This document shows positions 9,521-19,287 of a stretch of DNA of 50,780 nt, piece by piece; position 1 is the stretch's first letter, and each line of letters begins with the position of its first letter. A program made the translations under genes and the position numbers. The notes beneath the pieces were generated by a model that saw only the letters and a list, made by a program, of their open reading frames with translations, ran no database searches and was not told where the DNA came from. Source of the DNA: Rodentibacter trehalosifermentans (GTDB lineage: Bacteria > Pseudomonadota > Gammaproteobacteria > Enterobacterales > Pasteurellaceae); the NCBI RefSeq assembly GCF_002000545.1, contig NZ_MLHL01000007.1, positions 1 to 50,780 of the forward strand. Direction: 5' to 3'.

Positions 9521-11725
9521 ATGAAATCAATTATTGAACATTTGGCATTGGTGACCCAGTTACATGGTACGCCTATTGCCCAAGAAGCATTAACGGCGCA
9601 GGTTAATCGGGATCAGCGTTTGGATGTGAATTTACCTTCTTTAAGGGAAGTGTTGAAATCCTATGGTTTTGAAAATTCTATTTCAAAACGTGCATTGACG
9701 GATATTCCGAGTCTTGCCACACCGGTTCTCGCGATTTTAAAAGACGAAGAAGCCTTGGTGATCACGAAAATTGAAGGGGCGGGGGTAAACCGTCGCTTTC
9801 ATATTCGTCAGACCGATAATGTGAAACGGGTTTTAGACTATAAAGAATTAAGCGAAATTTATTTGGGCTATTGCTGGTTTATTAAACCTAAAGTGACTTC
9901 CGATATTCGTTCCGAATTACCGGAATATCATTTGCCAAAATCTTGGTTTTGGAAAGTGATTTGGCGATTTAAGGCATACTACGGACAAGTTATTTTAGCC
10001 ACTTTTATCATCAATTTTTTAGCACTGGTTAGCTCGCTTTATGTGATGAACGTATATGATCGCGTGATTCCGAATAAAACTTATGAAACCCTTTGGGCGT
10101 TGAGTATCGGTGTTATTTTAGCGATTAGTTTTGAGTTTGCCGCCAAAATGATTCGGGGACATTTAACGGATATTGCCGGTAAAAAAGCGGATCTGATAAT
10201 TAGCTCGGCATTATTTAGACGGGTTATGGCATTGAGACTTATTGATAAGCCGGTCTCTTCTGGCTCTTATGCGAATAATTTACGTGATTTTGAATCTGTC
10301 CGTGAATTTATGACCAGTGCGAGTTTATTGGTGTTGGTGGATTTACCCTTCCTCTTTTTATTCGTTTTCGTTATCTATTTGGTTGGAGGAAAACTGGCAA
10401 TTGTTCCCTTAATTATTATTCCAACAGTTATTTTAGTCGGAATAACCGTGCAACCTAAATTAGCGGCAAGAATTAATGAATCTATGCGTGAATCCTCGCA
10501 ACGTCAAGGGTTAATTGTTGAGGCGTTAGACGGTATTGAAACATTAAAAGCCAATAATGCGACCAATTGGGTGCAGCAACGTTGGGATATGTACACGGCA
10601 AAAACCTCGGCATCACAGATTAAAGTGAAAGATTTGAGTAACTTTGTGGTGAATTTTTCTGTCGGGTTACAGCAATTAAATACGGTATTTTTGGTGCTTT
10701 TAGGGACTTATCTTATTCATAGTGAGGATGAAGCCAGCCGTATCACGATGGGGGCATTGATCGCTTCTGTGATTTTATCCGGTCGTGCATTAGCACCACT
10801 TGCGCAAATTGCCGGTTTGGCAACACGTTTTCAACAAGCACGTTTAGCATTGAAAGGCGTGGATGAGATTGTAAACCGCCCAATTGAGCGGGTTCCCGAT
10901 CGTAAATACATTACTTTGAAACAAACGCAAGGCAAAATCACCTTTAATAATGTGAACTTTCAATATAACAAAGAAACGCCAAATGCTTTGTCGAAGTTGT
11001 CGGTGACGATTAATCCGGGAGAAAAAGTGGCGATTTTGGGGCGTATCGGGAGTGGTAAGAGTACATTATTAAAACTCGCAGCGGGCTTATACGAACCTCA
11101 GGCAGGGAATGTTACCCTTGATAATGTAGATTTACGCCAAATTGATCCAAACTATCTGCGTAATCAAGTGGCTCTGTTCGGTCAATCTCCCCGCCTTTTC
11201 TTAGGCACATTGCGTGAAAATTTAGATATTGCCAGAGCGGATAATTTTGCCGGTGATGTGGAATTAGTGAATGCCTTGTATCGTTTTGGTTTGGAAAACT
11301 TGGTGAACAGTCACCCAAGAGGATTGGATATGCCATTGGGAGAAAACGGACAGGGTTTATCCGGTGGTCAAAAACAATTGGTGGCACTTGCCCGTTTAAC
11401 CATTAAAGATCCGAGAGTTGTGTTGTTGGATGAGCCGACGAGCGATCTTGATCAAGGCACGGAAGAAATGGTGTTACAGGCATTAGCCCGTTGGATGGGA
11501 AATCGTACTATGATTATGGTGACCCATCGTCCTCAAGTATTGAAATTGGTTAATCGTATTATTGTGATGGAAAACGGCAAAGTGGCGATTGACGGACCAC
11601 GAGATGCAGTGTTGGAACATTTAAGAAAAAATGAGCAAAAACAGGCTCAGCAACCGGTACAAAAAAACCAACAGCCACCACAAGCACAACAGCCGGCAGC
11701 CGATAAGCCTGAAGGAGCAGAATAG
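9521..11725 (+). CDS. type I secretion ABC exporter (LapB/HlyB type, C39-like domain)
   Basis: The 734-residue fused permease/ATPase has an N-terminal C39-like domain at 1-125 without the catalytic cysteine, so it should bind rather than cleave substrate. A six-helix transmembrane domain spans about 150-430 and an ATPase domain 470-700. The latter shows Walker A GRIGSGKST (about 507), signature LSGGQKQ (about 613) and Walker B VVLLDEPTSD (about 633). The closest well-known relatives are the LapB-type exporters of giant adhesins. An unusual tail of about 32 residues rich in Gln, Pro and Ala ends the protein. Its stop overlaps the GTG of the next gene by one base (TAGTG), so the two are translationally coupled. 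Confidence 0.93.
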   Translation: MKSIIEHLALVTQLHGTPIAQEALTAQVNRDQRLDVNLPSLREVLKSYGFENSISKRALTDIPSLATPVLAILKDEEALVITKIEGAGVNRRFHIRQTDNVKRVLDYKELSEIYLGYCWFIKPKVTSDIRSELPEYHLPKSWFWKVIWRFKAYYGQVILATFIINFLALVSSLYVMNVYDRVIPNKTYETLWALSIGVILAISFEFAAKMIRGHLTDIAGKKADLIISSALFRRVMALRLIDKPVSSGSYANNLRDFESVREFMTSASLLVLVDLPFLFLFVFVIYLVGGKLAIVPLIIIPTVILVGITVQPKLAARINESMRESSQRQGLIVEALDGIETLKANNATNWVQQRWDMYTAKTSASQIKVKDLSNFVVNFSVGLQQLNTVFLVLLGTYLIHSEDEASRITMGALIASVILSGRALAPLAQIAGLATRFQQARLALKGVDEIVNRPIERVPDRKYITLKQTQGKITFNNVNFQYNKETPNALSKLSVTINPGEKVAILGRIGSGKSTLLKLAAGLYEPQAGNVTLDNVDLRQIDPNYLRNQVALFGQSPRLFLGTLRENLDIARADNFAGDVELVNALYRFGLENLVNSHPRGLDMPLGENGQGLSGGQKQLVALARLTIKDPRVVLLDEPTSDLDQGTEEMVLQALARWMGNRTMIMVTHRPQVLKLVNRIIVMENGKVAIDGPRDAVLEHLRKNEQKQAQQPVQKNQQPPQAQQPAADKPEGAE

Positions 11726-12942
11726 TGAGTGAGAAAATAAAACAATCGGATTTAGCATTAATTAATGATTTGAATGCCGCATTACAGGTTGAAAAACACC
11801 ATGGTATTTTTTCGGTCATTATTCTCTTTTTTATCTTCCTCGTCACTTTTGTGGTATGGGCATATTTTAGTCCGCTTGAAGAAGTGACACGCGGGCAGGG
11901 TAGCGTGATTCCGAGTAGCCGTGAGCAAATTGTGCAGAGTCTGGATCCCGGGATTATTCAAGAAATGAAAGTGAAAGAAGGGGATATTGTTGAAAAAGGG
12001 CAGGTTTTATTGACCCTTGACGATACCCGTAGTTCGGCAATATTGCGTGAAAGTGAGGCGAAAGTGCAAAACTTACGGGCTGTCGTTGCCCGCTTACAGG
12101 CTGAATCCGCAGATACGCCTCTTGAATTTGCCGATGATATTCCTGAGGATGTCATTGCACGGGAAACCGCTGCTTATAATGCTCGCCGTAAAGCGATGGT
12201 TGATGCGGTATCGGGGCTAACACAAAGTAAAGCACTTTTGGATCAAGAAATCGCCATCACTCAGCCAATGGTGAAAAAAGGTGTGGTTTCACAGGTGGAA
12301 TTACTCCGTATGCGACGACAATCTTCCGATTTTGCCCAACAAATTGCCGAACGCCGTAACCGCTATTCGGCAGACGCCAATAATGAGTTGGTACAGGCTG
12401 AATCCGAGCTTGCCCAAGCCCGGGAAAATATGGCAATGCGTGCCGACCCGGTAGAACGCTCGCAAATCAAAGCGCCTTTACGCGGTGTGGTGAAAAATAT
12501 CCGTATTAATACGGTCGGAGGTGTAGTACAGGCAGGGCAGGATATTCTTGAAATTGTCCCTTTAGACGATACTTTGCTGGTACAGGCTTATATCAGCCCG
12601 AAAGATGTGGCATTTATTCGCCCGGGGCAACCGGCATTAGTGAAAATCAGTGCCTATGACTATGCCATTTATGGCGGTCTTGAAGGGAAAGTGACCTTAA
12701 TCAGCCCGGATACCTTGCAAGATGAACGCCGCCGTAGTGAATTAAACTTAAATGCCGATCAAGCCTATTATCGAATTTTGGTGGAAACACAGGGGACGTC
12801 AATTACCGATAGTAAAGGTCAAAAATTGGATATTACTCCGGGGATGACGGCAACGGTGGATATTAAAACCGGTGAAAAAACCATTTTCCAATATCTCATC
12901 AAACCTATCACCCGTATGAAGCAGGCATTACAAGAGCGTTGA
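11725..12942 (+). CDS. HlyD-family membrane fusion protein of type I secretion system
   Basis: The 405-residue periplasmic adaptor starts with GTG overlapping the exporter stop; AAGGAG lies 8 bases upstream. A single N-terminal membrane helix (about 27-48) is followed by a lipoyl-like half (GIIQEMKVKEGDIVEKGQVL), a long coiled-coil hairpin (about 105-240) and the second lipoyl half and beta-barrel (SQIKAPLRGVVKNI onward, then VQAYISPKDVAFIRPGQPA). It should link the inner membrane exporter to the TolC-like channel. With the two upstream genes it makes a complete type I system, so the adjacent adhesins are the obvious cargo. No LapD/LapG-type adhesin release genes are in the window. Confidence 0.93.
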   Translation: MSEKIKQSDLALINDLNAALQVEKHHGIFSVIILFFIFLVTFVVWAYFSPLEEVTRGQGSVIPSSREQIVQSLDPGIIQEMKVKEGDIVEKGQVLLTLDDTRSSAILRESEAKVQNLRAVVARLQAESADTPLEFADDIPEDVIARETAAYNARRKAMVDAVSGLTQSKALLDQEIAITQPMVKKGVVSQVELLRMRRQSSDFAQQIAERRNRYSADANNELVQAESELAQARENMAMRADPVERSQIKAPLRGVVKNIRINTVGGVVQAGQDILEIVPLDDTLLVQAYISPKDVAFIRPGQPALVKISAYDYAIYGGLEGKVTLISPDTLQDERRRSELNLNADQAYYRILVETQGTSITDSKGQKLDITPGMTATVDIKTGEKTIFQYLIKPITRMKQALQER

Positions 12943-12978
12943 TGTAGGAAAAACGTAGAACGTTGGTTTAGAAAAGAA

Positions 12979-13025
12979 AAAAGTGCGGTTAAAAAATCTC
13001 TCAGATTTTTAACCGCATTTTTTAT
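12979..13025. terminator. bidirectional terminator built from a USS inverted pair
   Basis: GTGCGGTTAAAAAATC pairs with GATTTTTAACCGCAT around a short loop, with T-runs on both sides. It serves the secretion operon on the plus strand and trmL on the minus strand. The plus arm contains an exact uptake signal and the other arm a one-base variant. Confidence 0.85.
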
Positions 13026-13071
13026 TCATTTCTTTAAATCATTTGGGAAATTTTCTATTTTTCCCTTCCTG

Positions 13072-14141
<1,070 letters not shown>

Positions 14142-14189
14142 AAAGAAGCGGATTTTTAGTGAAAATTCTGCTTAGTTTAGACGATTTTT

Positions 14190-14198
14190 TGCTAGAAT
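14190..14198 (+). promoter_or_regulatory. candidate extended -10 promoter for ftsY
   Basis: TGCTAGAAT gives an extended -10 element about 40 bases before the ftsY start. No good -35 is visible at 16-18 bases, as is common for extended -10 promoters. Confidence 0.45.
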
Positions 14199-14238
14199 GA
14201 ACCACATTTTTATCGGATAGCACAGAAGAGAAGCATTT

Positions 14239-15639
14239 ATGGCGGAAGAAAAGAAAAAAGGCGGATTTTGGTCATCATTATTTGGGCGTAATAAAAAACA
14301 AGAAACCCCGCCAATTGAACCTATCATTGACGAAGAAAAAACAGAAGAAACGACAGTCGAAACCGAAGTGATTCCCCCTTCTGTTGAAAAACTGGCAGAA
14401 CCCTCTGATGAGCAGGAAAGTGCGGTCGATTTTGAGCCTGTTTTCACTGAAAAAACACAACAAGATGAGGGGGAACAAGCGGAAAGAGAAGAAAAAATCG
14501 CAGAAATTTTAACCGCACTTGAGCCATCTGAGAACATTATTGAACCTGAAAATGTGAAAGAAAATAGCACGGTTGAAGGGGACGAGATTGATGTTGATAT
14601 TGTTGAAGAAGTGAAACAGGAATTTCACCCTGAAATGCAATCGGAAAGTGTTTCTGAAGGCGGGGATGAAACATTATCAGAAGCGCCGAGTGAAATTCGC
14701 GAAAAACCAAGTGAAGGTGGTTTTTTTAGTCGTTTAGTAAAAGGATTGCTCAAAACCAAACAAAACATCGGTGCGGGTTTTCGCCACTTTTTCTTAGGCA
14801 AAAAAATTGATGATGAATTGTTTGAGGAGTTGGAAGAGCAGCTTCTCATAGCGGATATTGGCGTGCCGACCACCACGAAAATCATTAAAAATCTAACGGA
14901 ACACGCAAGCCGTAAGCAATTGCAAGATGCCGAATTGTTGTATCAACAGTTAAAAGTAGAAATGGCGGCAATTCTTGAACCTGTGGCTCAACCTTTAGTT
15001 ATTGATAGCACGAAAAAACCTTATGTGATTTTAATGGTCGGGGTGAACGGTGTGGGGAAAACCACCACCATTGGTAAACTTGCCCGTAAATTCCAAGAGG
15101 AAGGAAAATCCGTGATGTTGGCGGCAGGTGATACCTTCCGTGCAGCGGCGGTGGAACAGTTGCAGGTATGGGGCGAGCGAAATCATATTCCGGTGGTGGC
15201 TCAAAGTACGGGCGCAGATTCCGCTTCTGTGATTTTTGATGCAATGCAATCTGCTGCGGCTCGCAATATTGATATTTTAATTGCTGATACCGCAGGGCGT
15301 TTACAAAACAAAAATAATTTAATGGACGAGTTGAAAAAAATCGTTCGCGTGATGAAAAAATATGATGAAACCGCCCCTCATGAAATTATGCTCACGCTTG
15401 ATGCGGGAACGGGGCAAAATGCCATCAGCCAAGCAAAATTATTTAATGAAGCGGTGGGGTTAACCGGGATTACTCTCACAAAATTGGATGGCACAGCAAA
15501 AGGCGGGGTAATTTTCGCCATTGCCGATCAGTTTAACTTACCGATTCGCTATATTGGTGTCGGCGAAAAAATTGAAGATTTACGCGAGTTTAATGCCCAA
15601 GAATTCATTGACGCATTATTTATCCACGAAGAAGAATAA
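14239..15639 (+). CDS. ftsY: signal recognition particle receptor FtsY
   Basis: This is the membrane-associated GTPase that docks SRP-ribosome complexes to the Sec translocon. In the 466-residue product, the first ~150 residues are a very acidic A domain opening with the membrane-targeting MAEEKKKGGFWSSLFGR. The NG domain follows, with P-loop GVNGVGKTT (about 269), DTFRAAAVEQL, DTAGR and the TKLDGTAKGG guanine-binding region. Two oppositely oriented uptake signals (14418 and 14512) fall in the acidic domain, where sequence is least constrained. It heads the ftsY-ftsE-ftsX operon, with 9-base gaps between genes. Confidence 0.97.
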   Translation: MAEEKKKGGFWSSLFGRNKKQETPPIEPIIDEEKTEETTVETEVIPPSVEKLAEPSDEQESAVDFEPVFTEKTQQDEGEQAEREEKIAEILTALEPSENIIEPENVKENSTVEGDEIDVDIVEEVKQEFHPEMQSESVSEGGDETLSEAPSEIREKPSEGGFFSRLVKGLLKTKQNIGAGFRHFFLGKKIDDELFEELEEQLLIADIGVPTTTKIIKNLTEHASRKQLQDAELLYQQLKVEMAAILEPVAQPLVIDSTKKPYVILMVGVNGVGKTTTIGKLARKFQEEGKSVMLAAGDTFRAAAVEQLQVWGERNHIPVVAQSTGADSASVIFDAMQSAAARNIDILIADTAGRLQNKNNLMDELKKIVRVMKKYDETAPHEIMLTLDAGTGQNAISQAKLFNEAVGLTGITLTKLDGTAKGGVIFAIADQFNLPIRYIGVGEKIEDLREFNAQEFIDALFIHEEE

Positions 15640-15648
15640 GGACAGATC

Positions 15649-16305
15649 GTGATTAAATTCTCTAATGTATCCAAAGCCTACCATGGAGCAACCCAACCGG
15701 CGTTGCAGGGGCTGAATTTTCATTTGCCGGTAGGGAGTATGACTTACCTTGTAGGGCATTCCGGTGCGGGAAAAAGTACCTTGCTCAAATTGATTATGGG
15801 CATGGAAAAAGCCAATGCAGGGCAAATTTGGTTTAATGGCCACGACATTACCCGCCTGTCAAAATATGAGATTCCTTTTTTGCGTCGCCAAATAGGCATG
15901 GTTCACCAAGACTATCGTTTATTGACGGATCGCACCGTGGCAGAAAATGTGGCATTACCGCTGATTATTGCCGGTATGAATCCGAAAGATGCCCACTCTC
16001 GTGCTATGGCATCGCTTGATCGTGTAGGGCTTCGCAACAAGGCACATTATTTGCCGCCACAAATTTCCGGTGGGGAACAGCAACGGGTCGATATTGCTCG
16101 TGCGATTGTGCATAAACCACAACTTTTATTAGCGGATGAACCGACGGGAAATCTTGATGATGAACTATCTTTAGGGATTTTTAATCTCTTTGAAGAGTTC
16201 AATCGTTTGGGAATGACCGTATTAATCGCCACCCACGACATTAATTTAATTCAACAAAAACCAAAACCTTGTTTAGTGCTTGAACAAGGCTATTTACGTT
16301 ATTAA
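15649..16305 (+). CDS. ftsE: cell division ATP-binding protein FtsE
   Basis: This ATPase partners FtsX at the septum; the FtsEX complex regulates peptidoglycan hydrolase activation through EnvC-type proteins. The 218-residue product starts with GTG and has Walker A GHSGAGKST (about 36), signature SGGEQQR and Walker B LLLADEPTGNLD. It is all ATPase, without membrane segments, as in the family. It lies between ftsY and ftsX in the conserved order. Confidence 0.96.
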   Translation: MIKFSNVSKAYHGATQPALQGLNFHLPVGSMTYLVGHSGAGKSTLLKLIMGMEKANAGQIWFNGHDITRLSKYEIPFLRRQIGMVHQDYRLLTDRTVAENVALPLIIAGMNPKDAHSRAMASLDRVGLRNKAHYLPPQISGGEQQRVDIARAIVHKPQLLLADEPTGNLDDELSLGIFNLFEEFNRLGMTVLIATHDINLIQQKPKPCLVLEQGYLRY

Positions 16306-16314
16306 GGAAAAACC

Positions 16315-17247
16315 ATGAGCCGATCAACCGATGCTTCTTTTTTTGTGAAAACGGCTTACACCTTACGTGCGGTGTGGGCGGATTTGTGGCAACGCAAATT
16401 CGGTACGTTGCTCACGATTTTGGTTATTGCCGTATCACTCACTATTCCGACCGTCAGCTATTTAATGTGGAAAAATTTACATTTAGCCACCACGCAATTT
16501 TATCCGGAAAGCGAGCTCACCATTTATTTACACAAAAATTTGACGGAAGAAGATGCGAATTTAGTGGTGGAAAAGATTCGTCAGCAGGAAGGCGTTGACT
16601 CCCTCAATTATGTGTCTCGCCAAGAAAGCTTAAAGGAATTTAAAAGCTGGTCAGGGTTTGGTGAGGAATTGGATATTCTTGATGATAACCCACTGCCGGC
16701 AGTGGTGATGGTGAAACCAACCAAAGAATTTAATGCTTCAGAAAAACGTGAAACATTGCGTACCAATCTCGATAAAATCAAAGGTGTGCAAGAAGTCCGG
16801 TTAGATAATGATTGGATGGAAAAATTGACCGCACTTTCATGGCTGGTGGCACATGTAGCGATTTTTTGCACTGTATTAATGGCAATCGCCGTTTTCTTAG
16901 TGATCGGCAACAGTATTCGTTCCGATGTGTATAGTAGCCGGGCAGACATTGATGTGATGAAATTACTTGGTGCAACCGATCATTTTATTCTTCGTCCTTA
17001 CCTTTGCACCGGTATGATTTATGCCCTATTGGGTGGTTTGGTTGCCGCTATTTTTAGTAGTATGATCATTGGCTATTTCACCTCTGCAGTGAAGTATGTC
17101 ACCGATATTTTCGCCGTACAATTCGCCTTAAACGGTTTATCTATCGGAGAATTGATTTTTCTCTTAGTCAGCTGTTTGATGATGGGCTATGTTGGCGCTT
17201 GGATCGCCGCAAAAAGACACATTGCCTTGATTGATAACCGAGTTTAG
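16315..17247 (+). CDS. ftsX: cell division protein FtsX
   Basis: The 310-residue membrane partner of FtsE has one N-terminal helix (about 29-51, LLTILVIAVSLTIPTVSYLM), a periplasmic extracellular loop of about 110 residues, then three C-terminal helices, the standard FtsX topology. The loop is the part known to contact EnvC-like activators. It starts 9 bases after ftsE and is the last gene of the operon; a large hairpin terminator follows. An uptake signal sits at 16828. Confidence 0.95.
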   Translation: MSRSTDASFFVKTAYTLRAVWADLWQRKFGTLLTILVIAVSLTIPTVSYLMWKNLHLATTQFYPESELTIYLHKNLTEEDANLVVEKIRQQEGVDSLNYVSRQESLKEFKSWSGFGEELDILDDNPLPAVVMVKPTKEFNASEKRETLRTNLDKIKGVQEVRLDNDWMEKLTALSWLVAHVAIFCTVLMAIAVFLVIGNSIRSDVYSSRADIDVMKLLGATDHFILRPYLCTGMIYALLGGLVAAIFSSMIIGYFTSAVKYVTDIFAVQFALNGLSIGELIFLLVSCLMMGYVGAWIAAKRHIALIDNRV

Positions 17248-17257
17248 GTGTTGATTG

Positions 17258-17325
17258 AAAAGTGCGGTTGTTTTCCATTGTTTGTGTTTTGATTTTGAAA
17301 CAATGTGGAAAATAACCGCACTTTT
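17258..17325. terminator. bidirectional terminator from two facing uptake signals
   Basis: AAAAGTGCGGTT and AACCGCACTTTT form the outer stem; TTTTCCA...TGGAAAA and ATTGTTT...AAACAAT extend it inward. It lies between the convergent ftsX and lsrE. Both arms contain exact USS cores. Confidence 0.85.
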
Positions 17326-17328
17326 GTA

Positions 17329-18021
17329 TTAATGGGACAGCATTTTTTTCCATTCTATCAAGGTCTTTTCAAAGGAATCCGATGAAAACAAAGCACTACC
17401 GGATACAACCCAATCGATCTCATATTTTTTCAAATGTGAAGCCAATTCAAATGTCATTGAGCCATCAATAGAGATGAGTTTTTCCTGTCGTGAGTCATTA
17501 AGTTGGTTAAATAATAGGGTTAATCTTTCGGTTATTTGATCAAAATTAGCTTTTTCCCCTGTTCTTGGATCCAATGTTAAGATTTGGATTAAATCAATAT
17601 TCGGTAAATAGGGATAAAGTAATTCTAAAGGTGTATTAGGACAAATAGCCAAGCCACATAATATCGTTTTTTGCGTTTTTAACCATTGTAATGTGTTGTC
17701 CAGATCAACAATATTTTCAACTTGTAAGGTCATAATATCCGCACCGGCGGCGACACATTTTTTAGCAACGTTAAATTGATCTTTTACCATTAAATGCACA
17801 TCTTTTATAAATGTGCTAGGAAACTACTGTATCGCCATACTTCCCACAGTGAAAAAAGGGGAAAATTGCCCGTCAGCAATATCAAAATGCAGGAGTCGGA
17901 GTTGGTTTTGGCTTAATACGTTGAGTGTTTTTGAAAATTTAAGCCAATCGGACGCCAATATTCCCACACTGATTGGCTGTGATTTTAACGCTGAAATCAA
18001 CCGCACTTTTTCTGCGTTCAT
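17329..18021 (-). pseudogene. lsrE: lsrE, ribulose-phosphate-3-epimerase-like, broken by in-frame TAG
   Basis: Read in one frame from the ATG at 18021, this is an LsrE/ribulose-phosphate 3-epimerase-like TIM barrel of about 230 codons with one internal stop, TAG at 17824-17826. There is no frameshift: residues on both sides align continuously with the LsrE pattern (FTVGSMAIQ, stop, FPSTFIKDVHLMV). At the stop position the Salmonella protein, as I recall it, has Gln, so a single CAG to TAG change explains it. Upstream is the FDIADGQF metal-site region; downstream are the HLMV histidine and ISIDGSM aspartate regions, so the stop separates active-site parts. The start overlaps the lsrG stop (ATGA). 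Function of LsrE is uncertain even where intact. A sequencing error must be excluded. Confidence 0.85.
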
Positions 18022-18323
18022 GCTTCAATTTCCTCAGGAAAAACCCATTCAAAGATTTTTTTGCTTCGGTGTGTCGTCATTAATGGCTCAAGTTCTTTCA
18101 CACAACGTTGGTAATGTTCCGTTTTTCTGTGTTCTGCCAATGCTTGTTCATTTTCATAAACTTCATAAGCATAGAAGCGGGTTCGAATTTCCGGGTCACG
18201 TAAGACATCAAAGCGTAAGTTACCTTTTTCTTGGCGTGTTCCGAGATGGTTGCGTTCAAATACATCAAGAAATTCTTGTTCTTTACCTTCTTTTATATTA
18301 ATTTCAACGAGCATAGCAAACAT
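18018..18323 (-). CDS. lsrG: (4S)-4-hydroxy-5-phosphonooxypentane-2,3-dione isomerase LsrG
   Basis: In the AI-2 breakdown pathway, LsrG isomerises phospho-DPD to the substrate of LsrF. The 101-residue product is a small ABM-fold (antibiotic biosynthesis monooxygenase-like) protein starting MFAMLVEINIKEGKE, with the RFYAYEVYENEQALAEHRKT region and terminal FEWVFPEE typical of LsrG. AAGGAG precedes the ATG by about 5 bases. A strong hairpin lies between lsrF and this gene, and its stop overlaps the start of the broken lsrE. Confidence 0.93.
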   Translation of the reverse strand: MFAMLVEINIKEGKEQEFLDVFERNHLGTRQEKGNLRFDVLRDPEIRTRFYAYEVYENEQALAEHRKTEHYQRCVKELEPLMTTHRSKKIFEWVFPEEIEA

Positions 18324-18348
18324 AATTTCTCCTTAGTTTCAGTGGAAT

Positions 18349-18381
18349 AACATTCCTCCGTTGTAGCAAGGGAGGAATGTT
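18349..18381. other. 11-bp intercistronic hairpin between lsrF and lsrG
   Basis: AACATTCCTCC pairs perfectly with GGAGGAATGTT around an 11-base loop, in the 64-base gap between lsrF and lsrG. No T-run follows on the minus strand, so it is more likely an mRNA-processing or stability element than a terminator. Confidence 0.75.
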
Positions 18382-18387
18382 GAGTGA

Positions 18388-19272
18388 TTAACAGTGATGG
18401 TTTTTTTCGTGTAGATATAATTGGTATGCCTGTTCAGCATTTTCGCCACCATGAACAATCGCATTAACGGCTTTTAACATCGCGATTGGTGCATCTGATT
18501 GGAAAATATTGCGCCCCATATCTACACCGGCTGCGCCTTGGTCAATCGCTTTATAGCACATTTCTAAGGCTTCATTTTCCGGGAGTTTTTTGCCACCGGC
18601 AATCACAATCGGCACCGGACAACCGGCGGTAACACGCTCAAATCCTTTATCAACATAGTAAGTTTTAATAATATGAGCGCCCATTTCTGCTGCAATACGG
18701 GTTGCGAGTGAGAAATAACGTTGATCACGCGCCATATCTTTACCTACACCGGTTACTGCCATAATAGGCATTCCGTAGCGGGTGCCTTGATCCACCAACT
18801 GAATAATGTTTTTAATAGACTGGTGTTCATATTGAGAGCCAATATAAACTTGTGCAGCCATAGCAGAAACGTTTAATCGAAGCGCATCTTCAACGGATAC
18901 GGCAACGGCCTCATTGGAGAGTTCCGTTAAAATCGAATTTGCACCGGAAGCCCGCAACGCAACGGGTTTACGAACGCTAGGGGGCACAACACTGCGTAAA
19001 ATACCTCGTGTACACATTAATACATCGGTGTATTCAAATAACGGTGCAATGTTTAAATCAATGCGTTCAAGCCCGGTTGTAGGGCCTTGGAAATAGCCGT
19101 GATCAAAGGCTAACATAATTGTTTTGCCTGTTTTTGGATTAAAAATATTGGCTAAGCGGGATTGCATTCCCCAATCCAGCGCGCCTGAGCCTTTTAAATA
19201 AAACGCTTGATGAGTTTGTGGTTTGTCCAAACCAAAATCTTTACCGTCTCGAATATCATCTAAATCTGCCAT
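18388..19272 (-). CDS. lsrF: 3-hydroxy-5-phosphonooxypentane-2,4-dione thiolase LsrF
   Basis: LsrF is a class I aldolase-like TIM barrel that transfers an acetyl group from the isomerised AI-2 phosphate to CoA, ending the signal. The 294-residue product contains the [10 protein letters not shown] motif and [15 protein letters not shown], where Lys203 falls exactly at the known E. coli Schiff-base position, then [10 protein letters not shown] and [12 protein letters not shown], the phosphate-binding end of the barrel. It starts 15 bases after lsrB in the lsrACDBFG(E) operon. Length is normal. Confidence 0.95.
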   Translation of the reverse strand: MADLDDIRDGKDFGLDKPQTHQAFYLKGSGALDWGMQSRLANIFNPKTGKTIMLAFDHGYFQGPTTGLERIDLNIAPLFEYTDVLMCTRGILRSVVPPSVRKPVALRASGANSILTELSNEAVAVSVEDALRLNVSAMAAQVYIGSQYEHQSIKNIIQLVDQGTRYGMPIMAVTGVGKDMARDQRYFSLATRIAAEMGAHIIKTYYVDKGFERVTAGCPVPIVIAGGKKLPENEALEMCYKAIDQGAAGVDMGRNIFQSDAPIAMLKAVNAIVHGGENAEQAYQLYLHEKNHHC

Positions 19273-19287
19273 TGTTATGCTCCTTAA

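Noticed and set aside
17761-17860. Frameshift as the cause of the lsrE break
   Set aside because: Reading the complement shows both halves in the same frame, separated only by TAG; no base needs to be added or removed.
17813-18301. 162-codon plus-strand frame
   Set aside because: It lies antisense to lsrG and lsrE, whose protein matches are clear; its own product has no recognisable content.
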